NCBI GenBank assembly: GCA_005223125.1
Contig: NJBH01000024.1
Location: 1-60,401, forward strand
Reading direction: 5' to 3'
DNA from: Promethearchaeota archaeon Loki_b32
Lineage (GTDB): Archaea; Asgardarchaeota; Lokiarchaeia; Sigyniarchaeales; SOKP01
Length of the DNA stretch: 60,401 nucleotides
Shown here: in pieces, positions 34,744 through 44,194 of the stretch
Layout of the letters: the number at the start of each line of letters is the position of its first letter
Numbering within the stretch: the stretch's first letter is position 1
Made by a program: the position numbers and the translations under genes
Notes under the pieces: model-generated
Database searches by the model: none
Seen by the model: only the letters and a program-made list of their open reading frames with translations
Told to the model about the DNA's origin: nothing

Positions 34744-35829
34744 TTATTTCACGTATTTCTTCTTGTAAAACACATATTTTCCAAGGAGATCAAGTATTTT
34801 TTTTATATCTTTTATAGGAAATCCTGTTTTTATTGATACTTCCTCCAGCGATAATTCACCATCACATACATTTTCCAAGGAATAAGCTAATACAAGATCT
34901 TCTGTTAATAATTTTTCTAAAAAATCTTCACTTATGTTTATAATTTGCGGATACAACTCAATTTTTTCGAAATATGATCCTTTTGAAAGATATAATGAAA
35001 GGATATTGCTAATGTCATACATTGATAAATTTCTAAATTCTTCTGATATGTTATAGACTGTTTTTAATCCATCTACAGCTGCTAATACGTTGTGTACTTT
35101 TGCTTCTTCTTGCGAAGATTCTAGAAATTGTTTTTCAGGACCTAAATCTTTAGTTCGTATTAAATAGAATAAATCTCTTTTTGGTTCAAAAACATCATCT
35201 TCATAAACTTTTTCACTTAATGTTATTAATTCACTCCATAATAGGTTTGAAATCATAGTTTTTATATCATCCACGGTTTTATTCATTTTTTGTGCTATTT
35301 CTTTAATGCTCTTTTTCCCATCAATTTCATTGATAACCACCAGATAATTTTTATTAAAAACATTTTTACTTACAGAAATCTCTTTCAGTTTTGGGATTTG
35401 GAACGAAAATAATTCCATTTTTTTAAAAATTTTCTCGATTTCCTCTTTAAACGTTCCAAACAAGGTAACTTCGCCATCCCAATTTTCTAAATTATGGCTA
35501 AATTTTAACAAAAATGTCTTTAAGGTTTCATTTAGAAAATCTTTCATATCTTGATCTATATCTTTTTTCTCTACAACTATAACTCCAACTAAAGGATTAA
35601 TATACGCAATCATAATTTCAAAGATTATATTTAAAGGAATTGCTGGTAATCGTCCAAACTGCCCAGAATAACCTAGCTTTTCATTTAATTCCGAAGAAAA
35701 TAAAGAAATAGCAGTTATAAAACCACTAAAAAGTTCACTTTGAAACATTTCAATATCCTTTTTAAAATTATATGAAAATAAGCATACTCCTCCAGAATCT
35801 ATGATATAAAAAAAATAAGGTTTCTTCAT
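34744..35829 (-). CDS. Longin-like sensor with winged-helix repeats
   Basis: A 361-residue protein. The first ~130 residues (YFFYIIDSGGVCLFSYNF start) look like a longin/roadblock-type sensor. The rest is helical, with two or three winged-helix-like units: GKKSIKEIAQKMNKTVDDIK near 172-191 and LSLEEVSIKTGFPIKDIKKIL near 328-348. It is the last gene of a minus-strand run with a Rab-like GTPase (gap 68 bases) and a second longin-type protein, so it may be an effector or regulator of that GTPase. This is an inference from order and fold type. Confidence 0.65.
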   Translation of the reverse strand: MKKPYFFYIIDSGGVCLFSYNFKKDIEMFQSELFSGFITAISLFSSELNEKLGYSGQFGRLPAIPLNIIFEIMIAYINPLVGVIVVEKKDIDQDMKDFLNETLKTFLLKFSHNLENWDGEVTLFGTFKEEIEKIFKKMELFSFQIPKLKEISVSKNVFNKNYLVVINEIDGKKSIKEIAQKMNKTVDDIKTMISNLLWSELITLSEKVYEDDVFEPKRDLFYLIRTKDLGPEKQFLESSQEEAKVHNVLAAVDGLKTVYNISEEFRNLSMYDISNILSLYLSKGSYFEKIELYPQIINISEDFLEKLLTEDLVLAYSLENVCDGELSLEEVSIKTGFPIKDIKKILDLLGKYVFYKKKYVK

Positions 35830-35897
35830 ATTTACCTCATAATTATATTCTATTATGATAATTTTCTAAAGAAAATTTTAATTTATCCAAAATTGTG

Positions 35898-36434
35898 TTA
35901 AAAAGCATTTGATTGATTATATTTTTGCATTAGTGTTTTTACTAGAAAGTGAAAAGCTTCTTCTATTTTCACACCTTCTTTTGCTGAAGTTTCTAATTTT
36001 AATCTAACTTTTATATTATTTTCTTCCAAGATTCTAGTTAAATCATCGTCAGTTACTTCTCTTTTATCTACTAAATCAATTTTATTTCCAATCAATATGA
36101 TAGGAACGGGTTTAGTATATTTAGAAACCTCAGCGTACCATTTTTTAATGTGTTCTAGTGAAGACATTCTGGTAATGTCATACAACATAAGAATACCTTC
36201 GGTATCAGAATAAAATCTCTGTCGAACCATTGCATATCTATCCTGTCCAGCAAGGTCCCATATCAGCAAATCTATATTATTTTCTTCTATTATAATTGAT
36301 TTTTTTGTAATTTGAACCCCCAATGTGGGAACATAATTCGCTCTAAATTTATTTTCTACAAATCTATGAATTGAAGTCGATTTTCCAACTCCGTAATCCC
36401 CAACTAAGATTATTTTGAAGACAAATGAGCCCAA
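35898..36434 (-). CDS. Rab/Ras-like small GTPase
   Basis: A 178-residue stand-alone GTPase with a full motif set: G1 GDYGVGKST (12-20), switch-I Thr37 in VPTLG, G3 WDLAGQ (59-64, the catalytic Gln is present), G4 NKID (117-120) and G5 ETSAK (148-152). The pattern is that of eukaryotic Rab/Ras GTPases. The C-terminus ends NQSNAF, without Cys, so there is no prenylation site and any membrane contact must be indirect. Neighbouring longin-type genes at 34744 and 36583 suggest a GTPase/longin module. The start is ATG 36434. Confidence 0.92.
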   Translation of the reverse strand: MGSFVFKIILVGDYGVGKSTSIHRFVENKFRANYVPTLGVQITKKSIIIEENNIDLLIWDLAGQDRYAMVRQRFYSDTEGILMLYDITRMSSLEHIKKWYAEVSKYTKPVPIILIGNKIDLVDKREVTDDDLTRILEENNIKVRLKLETSAKEGVKIEEAFHFLVKTLMQKYNQSNAF

Positions 36435-36582
36435 ATTTATTATCCCATTCTGTTGTTAATGGTAACAAAATTTAAAAAGAATATGAAATATGATAAATCT
36501 CCTTTCTGATTGTGTTATAGTGTAATTATTTATATATCTATTTTTTACCAAAAGATGAGTATAAAAATTAAAAATAAGTGTG

Positions 36583-36975
36583 TTATCGAACTTTTAAATA
36601 GGCTTTAATATCCTCTTCAAAATCAGAAAAATAATCTGTATTTCGATCCCAATTATCCCAGTCGGCTAAAATATCTTCATATTTTGTAAAGAATATTTTA
36701 GAAATCTTATTTAATCCAGCTTTAACTTTTTTTACATTATCTTGAACATCAGAAGTTGCAACGAAATCTAGCGGTTCTTTTTTTAAAATGGTGAACTTGT
36801 ATGAACTTGATTGAAAATTTGTTAGACCTGTGTTAGAAATTTCTTTTGAAAATGAAGTTAAAGCGCTTAAAAGGGCTCCAAAAAGTTGAGCATGCATTTT
36901 TACATTAAAAACTCGCTGGTATAAAACTTTTCCCGCTTGAGATAAAATCCAAAGGTCCTGTACTAATTTAACCAT
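36583..36975 (-). CDS. Longin-type single-domain protein
   Basis: A 130-residue protein filling a single longin-like domain: strand LVQDLWILSQAGKVLYQRVF, a long helix AQLFGALLSALTSFSKEI, strands YKFTILKKEPLDFVATS and a last long helix. Longin and roadblock domains bind or regulate GTPases. It lies 149 bases upstream of the Rab-like GTPase gene on the same strand. There is no membrane segment. The exact partner is unknown. Confidence 0.7.
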   Translation of the reverse strand: MVKLVQDLWILSQAGKVLYQRVFNVKMHAQLFGALLSALTSFSKEISNTGLTNFQSSSYKFTILKKEPLDFVATSDVQDNVKKVKAGLNKISKIFFTKYEDILADWDNWDRNTDYFSDFEEDIKAYLKVR

Positions 36976-37078
36976 AAGATTACCTATTATTAAGAAGGTT
37001 TTTTTTTTAATATAAATTAATAATCGTTATTTTATTTTTTCTAAAAAATATCAAATAGCAAAATCAGAACAAAAATAA

Positions 37079-37927
37079 TTAAATAACACTTAAGAATTCT
37101 CCAACTCGATTTTTTATTTTTGAAGCGAGTTTTCGTGAAACATTTTGCGTTATAAACTCTTTAATTAAATTTAATCGATAATTACTTATTTTTTTTATGC
37201 TAAGAGCTTTAGATACTTTTATAATTAAATCAATATCATATATTTCATAAACTACTTCGAGAATTGATATTGCGTAATTTACCTCTTTTATAAAATTAAT
37301 GATATCTTGTTGTAATAATTTAAGCTGTTCCTCCTCATCAATAATTTCTATGGCTCGTTTAATAATTTCTTCCTCAAATTTTAGCTTTGTTGTCCATGGT
37401 GTTTGAAATATATGCTGGTGTGTATCCATTATAAGAGCATTTTTATCTTTGACCTTTATTTTAGTAATATCAGATTCTTCAAGTAAAAATATTGTTTTAT
37501 TTCCTCTATATGTCTCTGGTAATATATTATCTCCTATTACGTTTAATAAATCTTCACTATATTCAAAATTATCTTCTTTTAAAATGTAAGAAGGATAATT
37601 AAAAATCTTTGCATGTATTAAACTAAAAATCCCGTAGACTCCAAAAATACGGATTAAACTTCTGAGATTTATACTTCTTGTAACCTCCGATTCAGTTTCA
37701 TGTGAAAGAGAGACTATTTGAACATCGATTTTCTCATAACCTCTTATGATTCCTTTAGTATCTACAAAAACAATGAACTGATGTCTAGGACACACAGCAT
37801 TGATTGGTATTTGAATCTTGATTGTACCAAACTTTTTTTGGATAAAAATTGCTTCTGGAATTCTAATAACCTTAATTTCTCCACAATTAGGACAAGTAAC
37901 TTCAATATGTTTAAATGATTGCGCCAT
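37079..37927 (-). CDS. Zinc-ribbon protein of the GTPase cluster
   Basis: A 282-residue protein. The N-terminus has a zinc-ribbon-like pair, CPNCGE near 12-17 and CPRHQ near 47-51 (three Cys and a His). It is followed by a strand-rich region resembling the ligand domain IVFVDTKGIIRGYE and a helical C-terminal half. I do not recognise the family. It is the first gene of the minus-strand longin/GTPase run. A copy of its last ~40 codons and 3' flank lies 3 kb away at 34025-34192. Confidence 0.65.
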   Translation of the reverse strand: MAQSFKHIEVTCPNCGEIKVIRIPEAIFIQKKFGTIKIQIPINAVCPRHQFIVFVDTKGIIRGYEKIDVQIVSLSHETESEVTRSINLRSLIRIFGVYGIFSLIHAKIFNYPSYILKEDNFEYSEDLLNVIGDNILPETYRGNKTIFLLEESDITKIKVKDKNALIMDTHQHIFQTPWTTKLKFEEEIIKRAIEIIDEEEQLKLLQQDIINFIKEVNYAISILEVVYEIYDIDLIIKVSKALSIKKISNYRLNLIKEFITQNVSRKLASKIKNRVGEFLSVI

Positions 37928-38019
37928 AGTACAGATAGACTAATTTATAGGTATAATAATAATTAATACTATATTTCTAAATATAAATTTTAATAAATTT
38001 TTAAAAATGAATGAAAAAT

Positions 38020-38736
38020 TTATTTATGAAAAAGTTTGAGAAATCTATCTTCCCAAGTTTGAAAATCCATAACATAGTTAAAACCACATACTTTTTCAAT
38101 TTCTCTATTTTTAATAAATTTTATTAGCATCCTTACTCCTCTCTCTGTTGATTGTTTCGGACCATAAGGATTTAGGATGAAACTTTGATCCGATTGTATT
38201 AGATAATCACAGATGAAAAGGACATTTTCAAAAATATATAATGTAAATCCTGGTGTATGTCCATCGATATGAAATGCTTCTATTCCAGACAACTTAAAAT
38301 TTTGATTAAATTTTTTATCAAAAGGATGGTTCCTCACAATAGAATGTTCTGAATCATTTTCATGAATCCAAATAAATGACGTATAATATCCTCTATAAAG
38401 ATTTGATGCACCAAGAAAGTGATGGTGGGTAAACAATATTTTATCCATTGGATCTAAATCTTTAGTAAAGGTGGAAGGACAATCAATCCAAATTTTTTTA
38501 TTCTCTATCTTAATACAATAAGCAGAATGTTCAAGTCCTAAAGGAGGATATGAATTTAAACGGCTTATACTGTTATTTACTTTAGAACTCACAATTTTAT
38601 ATTTTTGAGAACACTCGTCACTGGTAATAAAATTTTCATTAGATACACCACAGAAAGGACATACTTTAGGGTAATACTTTACTATGTTATAACCACATCT
38701 AAGGCAGACATATTGTTCTTCTTCTGAGGATATCAT
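38020..38736 (-). CDS. Zinc-ribbon plus MBL-fold protein with an altered metal motif
   Basis: A 238-residue protein. Residues ~11-30 form a rubredoxin-like zinc ribbon (CLRCGY, then CPFCG). The rest is an MBL-type fold with the strand KIWIDCPS, THHHFLGASN near 118-127 in the place of the metal motif, HIDGHTPGFTLY near 171 and an Asp in LFICDY near 190. The usual HxHxDH is changed (the Asp is lost), so it may bind a single metal or none. The role is unknown; a binding or redox function is possible. It diverges from the M28 peptidase gene. Confidence 0.65.
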   Translation of the reverse strand: MISSEEEQYVCLRCGYNIVKYYPKVCPFCGVSNENFITSDECSQKYKIVSSKVNNSISRLNSYPPLGLEHSAYCIKIENKKIWIDCPSTFTKDLDPMDKILFTHHHFLGASNLYRGYYTSFIWIHENDSEHSIVRNHPFDKKFNQNFKLSGIEAFHIDGHTPGFTLYIFENVLFICDYLIQSDQSFILNPYGPKQSTERGVRMLIKFIKNREIEKVCGFNYVMDFQTWEDRFLKLFHK

Positions 38737-38841
38737 TTTACTTTATTTGTTTATGGTTAACTAAATATTAATAAAACTTCTTGTGGATTAGTTCTTATTG
38801 AATATATTAAAAATTTTATTATGAATTTAATGAGTTAAATT

Positions 38842-40128
38842 ATGAATATTGAAATTTCTGAAGAAGAATCTAAATATATGTATGATTTTGTTCAAAAGAT
38901 TATTGATGAAATCGGACCAAGAATGTCATGTAGCTCACAAGAAGCGAAAGCATCAGAAATTATCAAAACTGAGCTTGAAAAATCTTGTGACGGGGTTTCA
39001 GTGGAAAAGTTTACATGTCATCCAAAAGCATTTTTAGGTTGGATTAAATTAGATATGATTATGATTGTGATTTCGATTCTCCTTTATTTTATAAGTCAAA
39101 TATTTACAGAGCAATTCTGGTTATTTATTATAGCTATAATATCCTTTTTGTTTGTGTTATTACCAATTCTCATTATGTGGGAAGAATTTTTTAATTACAG
39201 AGAGTTTATTGACCCATTATTCCGTAAAAAAACCTCACAAAATATAATTGGTAAATTTAAATCAGAAGGGGAGTTAAAAAGAATTATAATTTTTTCTAGC
39301 CATATGGATACCGCCATTGAATTTAAATTAATGAAACTGTTAGGGTGGAAATTTATACCTATTGCATTTGGAGTAATTTTCATTATGTTTATGTGGTTGA
39401 TTCTATCATTTTTACATTTAACCTTTATTTTGATAGGTTTTATTAGCCTAAAAGCAATTTTTTTGAATATAATGATTTGGACTCTTATTGTTGGAAGTCC
39501 ATTTATGGGGCTCTTATATTTTTTTGTACCATTGGGAGATAAGGGAAACGTTGTTCCCGGTGCTGCAGATAATCTGAGTAGCTGTTCAGTTAATCAAGCA
39601 TTGGGAAGATATTTAAAAAACAATAGAGAAATAATCCCTCCTAACACTGAAATAAGATTAATTAGCTTTGGATGCGAAGAAGTTGGTCTAAGAGGATCGT
39701 ATCGGTATGTAGAAGCACATTATGAAGAACTAAAAAAATATAATACGCTTGTTGTAAATATGGATGGTCTTGAAAAGCCTGATCATATTTATATAATAGA
39801 ATTCGAGCCTACCACTAGAACTTGGCATTCTGAGGAAATTATTCAAAAACTATCAAAAGCAGCAGAATTAGTAAATATTAAAGCAAAAAAGAAAGGTGCA
39901 GGAAGATTAGAGAAAACTTTAGGACGTTTAACTGGAGGTTCTGACGCAGCAGTCTTTTCAAAGGCAGGTATTAAAGCAGGATTTATAAATGCTGCAGATT
40001 GGAAAAACCGTTCTAGTTATTACCATCAATCTGGAGATACACTTGACAAAATAGAAAAAGGAACTTTAGAAAGCATATTAAAAATCTGTCTTGCGTTCTT
40101 AGTAAATGAATCAAAATCTGGAGAATAA
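38842..40128 (+). CDS. Membrane-associated M28-family zinc peptidase, copy 1
   Basis: A 428-residue protein of the M28 (aminopeptidase Y/S type) group. Metal ligands are His154 and Asp156 (FSSHMDT), Asp243 (PGAADNLSS), Glu279-280 (FGCEEVG), an Asp near 311 (VNMDG) and the last His near 407 (YYHQSGDT). Hydrophobic pairs at ~71-111 and ~172-232 interrupt the catalytic domain, an unusual insertion suggesting membrane anchoring. It probably trims N-terminal amino acids from peptides. The next gene is a close tandem copy. Confidence 0.8.
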   Translation: MNIEISEEESKYMYDFVQKIIDEIGPRMSCSSQEAKASEIIKTELEKSCDGVSVEKFTCHPKAFLGWIKLDMIMIVISILLYFISQIFTEQFWLFIIAIISFLFVLLPILIMWEEFFNYREFIDPLFRKKTSQNIIGKFKSEGELKRIIIFSSHMDTAIEFKLMKLLGWKFIPIAFGVIFIMFMWLILSFLHLTFILIGFISLKAIFLNIMIWTLIVGSPFMGLLYFFVPLGDKGNVVPGAADNLSSCSVNQALGRYLKNNREIIPPNTEIRLISFGCEEVGLRGSYRYVEAHYEELKKYNTLVVNMDGLEKPDHIYIIEFEPTTRTWHSEEIIQKLSKAAELVNIKAKKKGAGRLEKTLGRLTGGSDAAVFSKAGIKAGFINAADWKNRSSYYHQSGDTLDKIEKGTLESILKICLAFLVNESKSGE

Positions 40129-40193
40129 GTTTTTATTATATTAAATTTTTTAAGTTTTAATTTACATTGAGAATATAAAAAAAGGGGATTTTT

Positions 40194-41498
40194 ATAGAGA
40201 TCAAAATTTCTACAGATGATTCTGATTATATGTATAATATCATTCAGAAGATTATTGATGAATGTGGTCCACGAATGCCTTGTAGTCCTCAAGAAGCTAA
40301 AGGCGCTGAGATTATTAAAAAAGAACTCGAGGAGACTTGCGATGAAGTACAAATAGAACCTTTCAAATGTCACCCAAGAGCTGCTCTTGGTTGGATAAGA
40401 ATAGTAATTTTGCTTGTTATAACATCATTTTGCTTATTTTTCTTAATCCAGTTATTATTGGAATTATTTTGGGCTTATTTTTTATCGTTATTATCATCAA
40501 TACTCATGTTTTTAGCAATACTAATTGCTTGGGAGGAATTTTTTAGTTATAAAGAGTTTATTGATCCTTTATTTAAAGAAAAAGATTCTCAAAACGTTAT
40601 AGGTAAGATAAAACCTTCTGGTGAAATTAATAAAATAATTATTTTTTCTGGACATCATGATAGTGCTTTACAATTTAACCTCTTAAAGTATTTAAAGCAT
40701 GGCTATGTAATAATAATTTTTTTAGGGCTTGGAACTTTTTTTATTTGGTTTCTAGGCTCTTTAATTTTCGGTATATTAACTATATTTGCATTTTTATTGA
40801 ACTTTGCCCTAATTTATGATTTTTTTCTAAACGTTGCACTATGGTTATTAATAATTGGGGCTTTACCGATGCTTTTCTTATTTTTCTTTGTAACTCCAGG
40901 GAAAAAGGCCAACAAAGTCCCTGGTGCAGTAGATAATTTAAGTGCTATCGCAATTATATTAGGTGTAGGAAGATATCTAAAAAACCACATGGAGTTAATA
41001 CCTGCAAACACAGAAATACGGCTGATTTCATTTGGATGTGAGGAAGCTTTTTTAAGGGGTGCCTACCGTTATGTAGAAGTTCACTTGGAAGAATTGAAAA
41101 ATTATGACGCAGAATGCGTTAATCTTGATGCAATCCAAAGTATAGACTATCTTGCATTTTCAGATAAAGAACCAACAACTAGAACGATTCATAGTGAAGA
41201 AGTTGTTCAAAAACTTATCAAAGCAGCTGAACTAGTTGGCGTTAAAGTAAAAGTTGCTAGTTTAGGAGGAGGAAGCGTTCTTGAAAAAATAGTAGGGCAA
41301 ATAGGTGGAGGTACTGATGCTGCTGCTTTTTCAAAATCAAAAATAAAAGCCAGTACTATTACAGGTTTAAACTTACTAAAGTTAGTTCGTTTTTATCATC
41401 AAGAAACAGATACTCTTGATAAAATTGAAAAAGGAGCGTTGGAAAATGTTTTAAAGATTTGTCTTGGATATTTGATAAACGAATCTAACAATAAATAG
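40194..41498 (+). CDS. Membrane-associated M28-family zinc peptidase, copy 2
   Basis: A paralogue of the preceding gene with the same layout: SGHHDSALQF for the first ligands, PGAVDNLSA, FGCEEAFLRGAYRY, an Asp in VNLDA and FYHQETDTL near the end, again with inserted hydrophobic pairs. Alignment of the starts (MNIEISEEES against IEIKISTDDS) places the natural first codon at ATA 40194, 5 bases after a GGGGA ribosome site. The first in-frame ATG, at 40230, would drop 12 conserved residues. Tandem duplication is clear; sequence has diverged. Confidence 0.8.
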   Translation: MEIKISTDDSDYMYNIIQKIIDECGPRMPCSPQEAKGAEIIKKELEETCDEVQIEPFKCHPRAALGWIRIVILLVITSFCLFFLIQLLLELFWAYFLSLLSSILMFLAILIAWEEFFSYKEFIDPLFKEKDSQNVIGKIKPSGEINKIIIFSGHHDSALQFNLLKYLKHGYVIIIFLGLGTFFIWFLGSLIFGILTIFAFLLNFALIYDFFLNVALWLLIIGALPMLFLFFFVTPGKKANKVPGAVDNLSAIAIILGVGRYLKNHMELIPANTEIRLISFGCEEAFLRGAYRYVEVHLEELKNYDAECVNLDAIQSIDYLAFSDKEPTTRTIHSEEVVQKLIKAAELVGVKVKVASLGGGSVLEKIVGQIGGGTDAAAFSKSKIKASTITGLNLLKLVRFYHQETDTLDKIEKGALENVLKICLGYLINESNNK

Positions 41499-41615
41499 TT
41501 AGATTTCCACTTAGTTTCCATTGAAATTCAATTATTAAAAATATTGTCATAAAGAAGTTTTATAATAAAAATAGGATGATAAAAATCAAAAGAAAATATA
41601 AATCTAGGATTTTAC

Positions 41616-44189
41616 TTATTCTTTAACAACCAATTTTACAAGAATCATAGTAAGGATCATTGGAACAACTCCAATGCCAAATATTAAGAATAACGATGCG
41701 TTAATATAATTAGTAAACCCAACCGTTAAGAATATTTGACCTACTGAATCTATTAAATAATGTGTTATCATACAAGGAAGCAAACTTTTAGTTTTAATAT
41801 ACATATAGGAAAAAGCAAATCCCAAACAACTTGCAAATATGACTTGCATATAAGTGATATAATATCCTTGACCACTTAATAAATTCAATAAATGGAATAA
41901 ACCAAAGAGTAACCCATTAAGAATTATTGAAATATTTTGAGAATATTTCTTTAACTGTAGATTTAAAATAACTCCTCTAAAAGCAACCTCTTCCCATATA
42001 CCAGGTCTGAGCATAAAAAAGAATATGAACCATCCTAAACCTGTATATATACTAGGCTGTCTAACTAAAAGACCAGGATCAAATACATAAGTTCCAAGAA
42101 GTATAGCAAAAAATACGCTAGATAACCCAAATACTACAAGACTTCCCACACCAAGTAAGAGATTTCGCCATATAGGTTTAATAGAACTAAGTCCTATAGT
42201 TTGTGTATAATTTTTGAAAGATTCTTTTTTCGGAAGTTTTAATCCTAACGGAACTACTACAAACCATAAAAGTGATAATAATCCAAGATTCACAATGAAA
42301 TCAATAATAAGAATACCTAAAAACGACAGATTTACTAAAAGAGGCAGTAAAAGCAGTTCTACAGGAGCTACTAAAAACATAAATACAAAATACAAAATCA
42401 TAAGAGATACCGTTCCAATATTTACATGTTCTCTTAAAAAACCTCCAGTTTTATACTCTGAGATCTTTTCTACTTTTGGAAACATTCGGGTAAAAATGAA
42501 TATCATTAATGTTAATCCAAGAAGACCGATTATTCCCAGAACTATTAACGAGATGGTAATCCCGAAGAAATATATCAGAATACTCCCAGTTATTAGAATT
42601 ACGAAATAAAGTCCAAATTCAGATAAGATCATGAGGATCCATTTTAAAGTCTTATTTTCCTTATGTAATTCTTCAATAATGTACTTGTACTTCATTCTTC
42701 CAAAGAATTTAATTTTCAATACAAACATGAAAAAAAGCAAAGTCCATGCTATCGGTAATGTTATTAGAAGTAATCCTATAACAATAAATGAATTTAATAA
42801 AAACGTTAAAACTATAGAAGTTAGTATGAGTGATATTCCTTGAATTGAAAGCATCAATATAATTTTAGCTTTTGCTTGATCTCTTGGAATAATTGGTAAT
42901 GATGCTAATGTTGAACTACCTGATTCTTCAATATTCAGAAATCCTATGATTAACATTATCGGTATAACCATATAAACTATAAGGATTATTGACCATATTA
43001 TCAGAATTGCCTGAGTTGACGTTACCAACTCTACAAAAGCAACTTGCATTGTAAAAACCATTATTAAGGGATAAAAAATCGGGAAGAATATGAACATAAA
43101 TGATTGGATATCTCTAGTTGATGATACTATATCTTTACGTAAATATGCCTTAATTGGTGAAACTGCTTTCAAATCGAACTGAACATCTCTTTTTTTTACT
43201 TTTTCTATTTTAATCTCACTTGATATAGCACTACGTAAAGCATTTTGAGCAGTTTTGAATAACAACCATGTCACTACAATGCTTAAAGCAAACCCTGTAA
43301 GAGTAGTAAGTATTAAAATTGGATCTGCTTGAAATTGAATATTAGTTAATGACATCAAAAACGCAGGGGCACTTAGGAATGGAATTAAGCTTATAATAAT
43401 AATTAAAAGAAAAGAAGGTTCAGTAGTAGTAAAAATGTTAAAAAGACCGTCAACAGCATTTATTCCCAAACTGAATATAAAACTTGTACCAAACATGATG
43501 ATAAAATACCCTAACATCGTAATAAGTCTAACTAAATTCGCTCTTTTTGATTGTGCCTTTGATTCTGAAAAAAGATGACTCATTTTTTCTCCAATAAGTA
43601 CTAGAATACTAAAGCTGAACATAACATTCACAATAGATATAACAACAGAAATTAAAAAGATAATAATGTCTTGTGAAACAATAAGCATAATTATTGGAAA
43701 TCCAGCAATTAATATTATTAAAGGGATATCTAAAGTGCGAAATATAGTCATAAACCCTATCTTCTTCAGACTTTTCTTGGAAAAAGGAAGAGTCTGCAAC
43801 CACTTGAAAGCATTACCTGACATAAAAGAACTAGTTGAGATCAGACCAAACATTAACATATATAAAGTTATCATCCCAGAAAATATCATAAAAACTAGAG
43901 AAGACACAAAGACGATTGAATTCATTGAATAGATCCCCGAATCAACAGAATCTTGAATTTGGAAATAAGTAACTAATGGTAATATGGGTAAAAATACAAA
44001 AAGAAAACCAAAGACACATTTAAGAGCTAAAAATTGATGTTTAATGTAATTTTTGTTCTTTTTAAATTTCTCAATAAGTTTCGCTTGATGAGCTCCTGCA
44101 CTAGCAATCTGGCCTTCCATTAAATTTTCATAGGTGGGGTATTTGGCCAAAGCGTAGAAAGACTTTTGCTTTTTTTCTTCCAGGATCAA
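41616..44189 (-). CDS. ABC-2-type permease fused to a CPBP intramembrane protease
   Basis: An 857-residue integral membrane protein. The first ~600 residues are an ABC-2/NatB-like permease with ~12 hydrophobic segments. The C-terminal ~180 residues are a CPBP (CAAX protease/bacteriocin-processing) domain with EEVAFRG near 738-744, FGLFHLLN near 760 and a final HYLID near 813, the expected Glu, Arg, His and Asp/Asn set. It lies 5 bases behind the ABC ATPase gene, so the two form one exporter. The protease part could process or protect against a peptide that the exporter handles; this is inference. Confidence 0.85.
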   Translation of the reverse strand: MILEEKKQKSFYALAKYPTYENLMEGQIASAGAHQAKLIEKFKKNKNYIKHQFLALKCVFGFLFVFLPILPLVTYFQIQDSVDSGIYSMNSIVFVSSLVFMIFSGMITLYMLMFGLISTSSFMSGNAFKWLQTLPFSKKSLKKIGFMTIFRTLDIPLIILIAGFPIIMLIVSQDIIIFLISVVISIVNVMFSFSILVLIGEKMSHLFSESKAQSKRANLVRLITMLGYFIIMFGTSFIFSLGINAVDGLFNIFTTTEPSFLLIIIISLIPFLSAPAFLMSLTNIQFQADPILILTTLTGFALSIVVTWLLFKTAQNALRSAISSEIKIEKVKKRDVQFDLKAVSPIKAYLRKDIVSSTRDIQSFMFIFFPIFYPLIMVFTMQVAFVELVTSTQAILIIWSIILIVYMVIPIMLIIGFLNIEESGSSTLASLPIIPRDQAKAKIILMLSIQGISLILTSIVLTFLLNSFIVIGLLLITLPIAWTLLFFMFVLKIKFFGRMKYKYIIEELHKENKTLKWILMILSEFGLYFVILITGSILIYFFGITISLIVLGIIGLLGLTLMIFIFTRMFPKVEKISEYKTGGFLREHVNIGTVSLMILYFVFMFLVAPVELLLLPLLVNLSFLGILIIDFIVNLGLLSLLWFVVVPLGLKLPKKESFKNYTQTIGLSSIKPIWRNLLLGVGSLVVFGLSSVFFAILLGTYVFDPGLLVRQPSIYTGLGWFIFFFMLRPGIWEEVAFRGVILNLQLKKYSQNISIILNGLLFGLFHLLNLLSGQGYYITYMQVIFASCLGFAFSYMYIKTKSLLPCMITHYLIDSVGQIFLTVGFTNYINASLFLIFGIGVVPMILTMILVKLVVKE

Positions 44190-44194
44190 ACACC

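Noticed and set aside
34025-37192. The 3 kb-spaced similarity as a transposon with terminal repeats
   Set aside because: The two copies are in the same orientation, consist of the 3' end of a gene plus its tail, and enclose ordinary genes without a transposase; a segmental duplication fits better.
42214-43932. Plus-strand frames opposite the ABC permease-CPBP gene
   Set aside because: They are antisense to a long membrane protein gene; hydrophobic codons on one strand give open Asn/Lys/Ile-rich frames on the other.
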